Assembly (NCBI GenBank): GCA_029856375.1
Contig: JAHQWX010000095.1
Coordinates: 1-7,034, forward strand
DNA length: 7,034 nt
Direction: 5' to 3'
Source: Promethearchaeia archaeon
GTDB lineage: Archaea; Asgardarchaeota; Lokiarchaeia; Sigyniarchaeales; SOKP01
Shown one piece after another: positions 4,477-7,034 of the stretch. The position numbers were made by a program, and so were the translations under genes. The notes under the pieces were generated by a model, which saw only the letters and a list, made by a program, of their open reading frames with translations, made no database searches and was not told the DNA's origin. Within the stretch, counting starts at the first letter, position 1. Each line of letters begins with the position of its first letter.

Positions 4477-5946
4477 ATGTCCGAAGATAAAGATATATTA
4501 ATTGGTAAATTGGTTGGAAAAACAACCACAGATTCGGTAAGTATTTTAATAGAAAACGAGTCTGTTGGGAGAAACGACTACTTAGTAATATACAAAGAGC
4601 CCAAAGAGGGAGAGGATAAAAAAAAATACTTTTTACTAAGTATTACGGATATTTGGAACGATAAAGAAGGCTTCATGGCAAAATTGAAAGTTCTTGGGAA
4701 AATGCCAAAAAGACCATTTCCCATTGGAGCTGAGGTATTCCTTGCAACGGAAAAACAAATTAAGAAAAAATTGGGGATAGATAATCCAGACAAAAAGAGC
4801 TTAAATTTAGGGGTGCTCCTAGGATATCCCTACGAGGTTAAATTAAAAGTTAAAAATTTCGGTAGGATTTTCATTACTGGAAAATCGGGTTCCGGAAAAT
4901 CTTATACAATGGGTGTCTTAATAGAAGAATTTCTCCAAAAAGGAATTCCAATCGTAATCTTTGATCGACACGGAGAATATTCAAGCTTGAAAGTATCCGG
5001 AGAAAAATCAGAAACGGGGGACAAAGTTCCAAGTAAATACGTTGAAAATATTATAGATTTCGCGGATTTAAGCGTTAACGAGGGCGGAGATGTCGATTTA
5101 AAATACGTGTTTTCTCTTGACGCTACCGATTTAGTTGCTTCAAACCTTTGCACAATATTGAATTTTCGAGGTTTGCCGCTCGAAATTCAAGAAAATGTAG
5201 CAAACGAAATACTTATGAAATTATACACTGCGAGCACGAGCAAACAATTACAGCCTTTTTACCTGTTTATTGACGAAGCACACCTTTTTGCAGGTAAGAA
5301 AAAGACTGATACATGCGAAACCGTCAAATTATTTTCTCAAGAAGGGCGTAAATTTGGAGCAAACATCGTCCTTTCAACGCAAAAACCTCAATTATTAAAT
5401 ACTACGATTAGGAGTCAAGCAGGAACTTGGATTATTCACCAATTAACGGATATTAGAGATATTGATATAACGATATCTAGTGCTGAAGATTTAGGACCAG
5501 AGTATAAAGAAGAGATACAGAGACTAGAACCTGGTGAAGCGATAATATGTGGCGATGCTGTTAAAAGTAAACCGCTTTTCGTGAAAATACGAAAACGCTC
5601 TACCGCACATGGAGGTATGGGATTTAATCCACTAGATTTTCTATCCGATAAAACCATAGAGAATTTGAAAAAAAGAAGACTTAAAGTACTAGAAACAAAA
5701 TCACAAGACAAACTACAGGAAGCCGAATCGTTATTTCAGCAAGTCTTGACGGGAAAACCGGGAAAAAAATCGAAAAGCGAAATGTTATTTCTTCAAAATA
5801 GGATCAAGGAATTAGAAAAAGAAGTTCAATATTGGAAAGGAAAATTTGAAGCAAAGAAAGCGGAAAAGAAGAAAGCAATAAAGTTAGCTGAAAAGTCTAT
5901 AGAGGAATTAAAAGTTAGATCGAAAAATAAAGATATATTGGATTAA
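4477..5946 (+). CDS. herA: HerA-like hexameric DNA-translocating ATPase
   Basis: A 489-residue HerA/FtsK-superfamily ATPase. The first 110 residues or so form the HAS-barrel (IGKLVGKTTTDSVSI near 9-23, VGRNDYLVI near 30-38). The RecA-like core has Walker A GKSGSGKS (135-142), FDRHGEYSS (162-170, the HerA variant of DPHGEYS), and Walker B LFIDEAH (263-269, Asp266 and Glu267). EGRKFG (289-294), STQKP with Gln302, and a conserved Arg312 in TTIRSQAGTWII, a candidate arginine finger, follow, then LEPGEAIICGDAV (350-362). Residues 405-485 are charged and heptad-like, a likely coiled coil. HerA forms a hexameric ring that works with the NurA nuclease and Mre11-Rad50 in end resection. The length fits the roughly 500-residue archaeal proteins, but no nurA gene lies in the window, so a HerA paralogue with another partner is possible. 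The ATG at 4477 fits the TATA position. Confidence 0.88.
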   Translation: MSEDKDILIGKLVGKTTTDSVSILIENESVGRNDYLVIYKEPKEGEDKKKYFLLSITDIWNDKEGFMAKLKVLGKMPKRPFPIGAEVFLATEKQIKKKLGIDNPDKKSLNLGVLLGYPYEVKLKVKNFGRIFITGKSGSGKSYTMGVLIEEFLQKGIPIVIFDRHGEYSSLKVSGEKSETGDKVPSKYVENIIDFADLSVNEGGDVDLKYVFSLDATDLVASNLCTILNFRGLPLEIQENVANEILMKLYTASTSKQLQPFYLFIDEAHLFAGKKKTDTCETVKLFSQEGRKFGANIVLSTQKPQLLNTTIRSQAGTWIIHQLTDIRDIDITISSAEDLGPEYKEEIQRLEPGEAIICGDAVKSKPLFVKIRKRSTAHGGMGFNPLDFLSDKTIENLKKRRLKVLETKSQDKLQEAESLFQQVLTGKPGKKSKSEMLFLQNRIKELEKEVQYWKGKFEAKKAEKKKAIKLAEKSIEELKVRSKNKDILD

Positions 5947-5966
5947 AGTTTAAATTAGAACTTGTT

Positions 5967-7034
5967 TTATAAATACACGCGAATAATCCCGTTTTTTTGC
6001 AATTCTTCTATAGATTCTGGAAGGTTTTCTATGTTATTTCCCCTTAACCATAATTCTTTAAGATGTTTTAAAAATCCAATTGATTCTGGAATTGCTGATA
6101 AGTGATTGTTATTTAATTGCAAAATTTTTAGCGACACCATAGATCCAATTGATTCAGAAATAATATTTATATTATTATCGTTTAAACACAAAAACTCTAA
6201 AGAACTCAGAGAACTCAACGATTCTGGGAACGCAGTGAAATCATTGCGTTCTAACCATAGTGATTTTAGGGAATTGAGAGACTTAAAGGAGCCAGAAAGA
6301 GACTTTAAATTATTATTGCCTAAGTATAAAGCACTAAGTGATGTTAGATTACTTATTGAGTCTGGTAAAGCACTTAATTTATTATCATCTAACCATAATT
6401 TTTTTAGCGAAGTAAGCGAACCAATCCATTCTGGTATCATTTTTAGTTTATTATTACTTAATCCCAAATATTCAAGCGATTTAAGTAGTTTTAATGACTC
6501 GATTAACGATTTCAACTTATTTCCCGAAAGTCCTAAGTTTCTAAGGGAGGACACGGAACTAATCCAATCTGGAATGCTATTTATTTGATTATTTTGCAAA
6601 TATAATGATTCGAGAGATGAGAACGAAGTTATCCATTCAGGAATTTCTTCTAATGAGCTATTGTTTAAAGTCAATTTTTTTAAATGAGAAAGAGGTAAGA
6701 TTTTTTTAAAATCTCTCTCCTGATTGTTAATATCTAAGTCGTGAATTGAGAGGGGTGATAAAGTTGTTATGAACTTAGGGTTTATATTAAGATATCTAAA
6801 TCTTAAATCTAATTCAACCAAAGCTCCATTTGCCAATTTAAAATCTATTTTTTGGAACTGCTTTTTCAAAAAGGTAATTGCGAAATAATCAATTAATATT
6901 TGAGCTAATTTAATACTTGAAAATTCTTTAATTTTTTCATTGTGGGCTAGAAGATATAAATTTTCTTTGAATTTTGGTTCAAGAATTTTATTAATTTCGT
7001 CAATTAAGATTGACTTTGACTTCAGATCGTCTTC
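5967..7034 (-). CDS. Leucine-rich-repeat protein (5' end beyond the window)
   Basis: The frame is open from the right edge to the TAA at 5969-5967, giving 355 residues. A TTG at 6869 is the only plausible initiation codon inside. The 55 codons before it are also open and read as ordinary protein (for example KLAQILIDYFAITF), and there is no in-frame ATG, so the real start lies outside the window. Residues 1-117 are a mostly helical or irregular N-terminal part with one or two degenerate repeats. Residues 118-347 are ten leucine-rich repeats of exactly 23 residues, pattern LxxLxLxxNxLxxLPExIxxLxS, followed by a short tail ending RVYL. No signal peptide or membrane segment is visible in this part. 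LRR solenoids bind proteins; the partner is unknown and the missing N-terminus could carry a further domain. It is convergent with the ATPase gene, with a 20-bp gap. Confidence 0.85.
   Translation of the reverse strand, partial: EDDLKSKSILIDEINKILEPKFKENLYLLAHNEKIKEFSSIKLAQILIDYFAITFLKKQFQKIDFKLANGALVELDLRFRYLNINPKFITTLSPLSIHDLDINNQERDFKKILPLSHLKKLTLNNSSLEEIPEWITSFSSLESLYLQNNQINSIPDWISSVSSLRNLGLSGNKLKSLIESLKLLKSLEYLGLSNNKLKMIPEWIGSLTSLKKLWLDDNKLSALPDSISNLTSLSALYLGNNNLKSLSGSFKSLNSLKSLWLERNDFTAFPESLSSLSSLEFLCLNDNNINIISESIGSMVSLKILQLNNNHLSAIPESIGFLKHLKELWLRGNNIENLPESIEELQKNGIIRVYL
5992..5998 (+). terminator. Candidate oligo-T terminator of the HerA-like gene
   Basis: A T7 run on the plus strand, 46 nt past the ATPase stop, lies inside the 3' end of the convergent LRR gene. 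If used, the two mRNAs overlap at their 3' ends. No hairpin is seen. Confidence 0.35.
5994..6683 (-). repeat. Ten 69-bp units encoding 23-residue leucine-rich repeats
   Basis: Each unit begins at a Leu of the LxxLxLxxN motif, and all ten keep exact 23-residue spacing. The units are divergent at DNA level, so this is an old protein-level repeat rather than a recent tandem duplication. Typical tracts read LYLQNNQINSIPDWI, LGLSNNKLKMIPEWI and LQLNNNHLSAIPESI. Three units lack the usual Pro of the LPE position (units with KSLIESL, KSLSGSF and NIISESI). Confidence 0.85.

Noticed and set aside
4470..4480. ATTTTCAATGT over the HerA-like start codon, resembling the shared operator motif
   Set aside because: Only the first half matches, it lacks the AAAATG part and lies downstream of the TATA box, partly inside the coding sequence.
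6106..6588. 160-codon open frame on the plus strand
   Set aside because: It lies wholly antisense within the LRR gene. The 69-nt repeat period keeps stop codons out of this frame, and its translation is a low-complexity mirror of the repeats with no known fold.
1..7034. tRNA or rRNA genes, CRISPR arrays, insertion sequences, toxin-antitoxin or defence cassettes
   Set aside because: Looked for by eye on both strands. No cloverleaf-like sequence, regularly spaced direct repeats, transposase motifs or terminal inverted repeats were found, and the coding space is filled by the six genes described.

Overview
The window looks like a chromosomal segment of an A+T-rich archaeon. The grounds are archaeal TATA-like elements (for example ATATAAAAA and TTTATAAA) about 25 bp before the presumed transcript starts, short leaders mostly without Shine-Dalgarno sequences, a TrmB-type and an Lrp/AsnC-type regulator, and a HerA-type HAS-barrel ATPase. 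The leucine-rich-repeat protein and the coding style would fit an Asgard (Lokiarchaeia-like) genome, but that placement is a guess and no phylogenetic marker is present.

Layout. Positions 1-803 (minus strand) hold a TrmB-family regulator whose last one or two codons run off the left edge. It is divergent, across a 267-bp intergenic region, from an L-rhamnose isomerase of the Pseudomonas stutzeri type (1071-2255, plus). Next, all on the plus strand, come an Lrp/AsnC-family regulator (2472-2900), a DRE-TIM acyltransferase of the homocitrate/isopropylmalate synthase family (3023-4357) and a HerA-like ATPase (4477-5946). Each appears to have its own promoter, so this is a run of single-gene units rather than one operon. 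From the right edge, a leucine-rich-repeat protein is read on the minus strand (5967-7034, N-terminus outside the window) and ends convergently 20 bp from the ATPase stop.

How the genes may work together. The TrmB/isomerase divergent pair suggests sugar-responsive control of a rhamnose-type isomerase. The Lrp-like gene precedes the 2-oxoacid chain-elongation enzyme, and both promoters carry the same split motif (ATTTTCAATTT, a 3-4 nt spacer, AAAATG) ending exactly 5 nt before the TATA-like element. A second GAAAATGA-type repeat lies 21 bp upstream at the regulator's promoter, and a perfect 19-bp palindrome sits just before the enzyme's start codon. The simplest reading is a small self-regulating amino-acid biosynthesis module. 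HerA normally works with the NurA nuclease, which is not in this window. No RNA gene, CRISPR array, mobile element or clearly new multi-gene system is seen. The most interesting signals are the candidate operators and the unusual isomerase.
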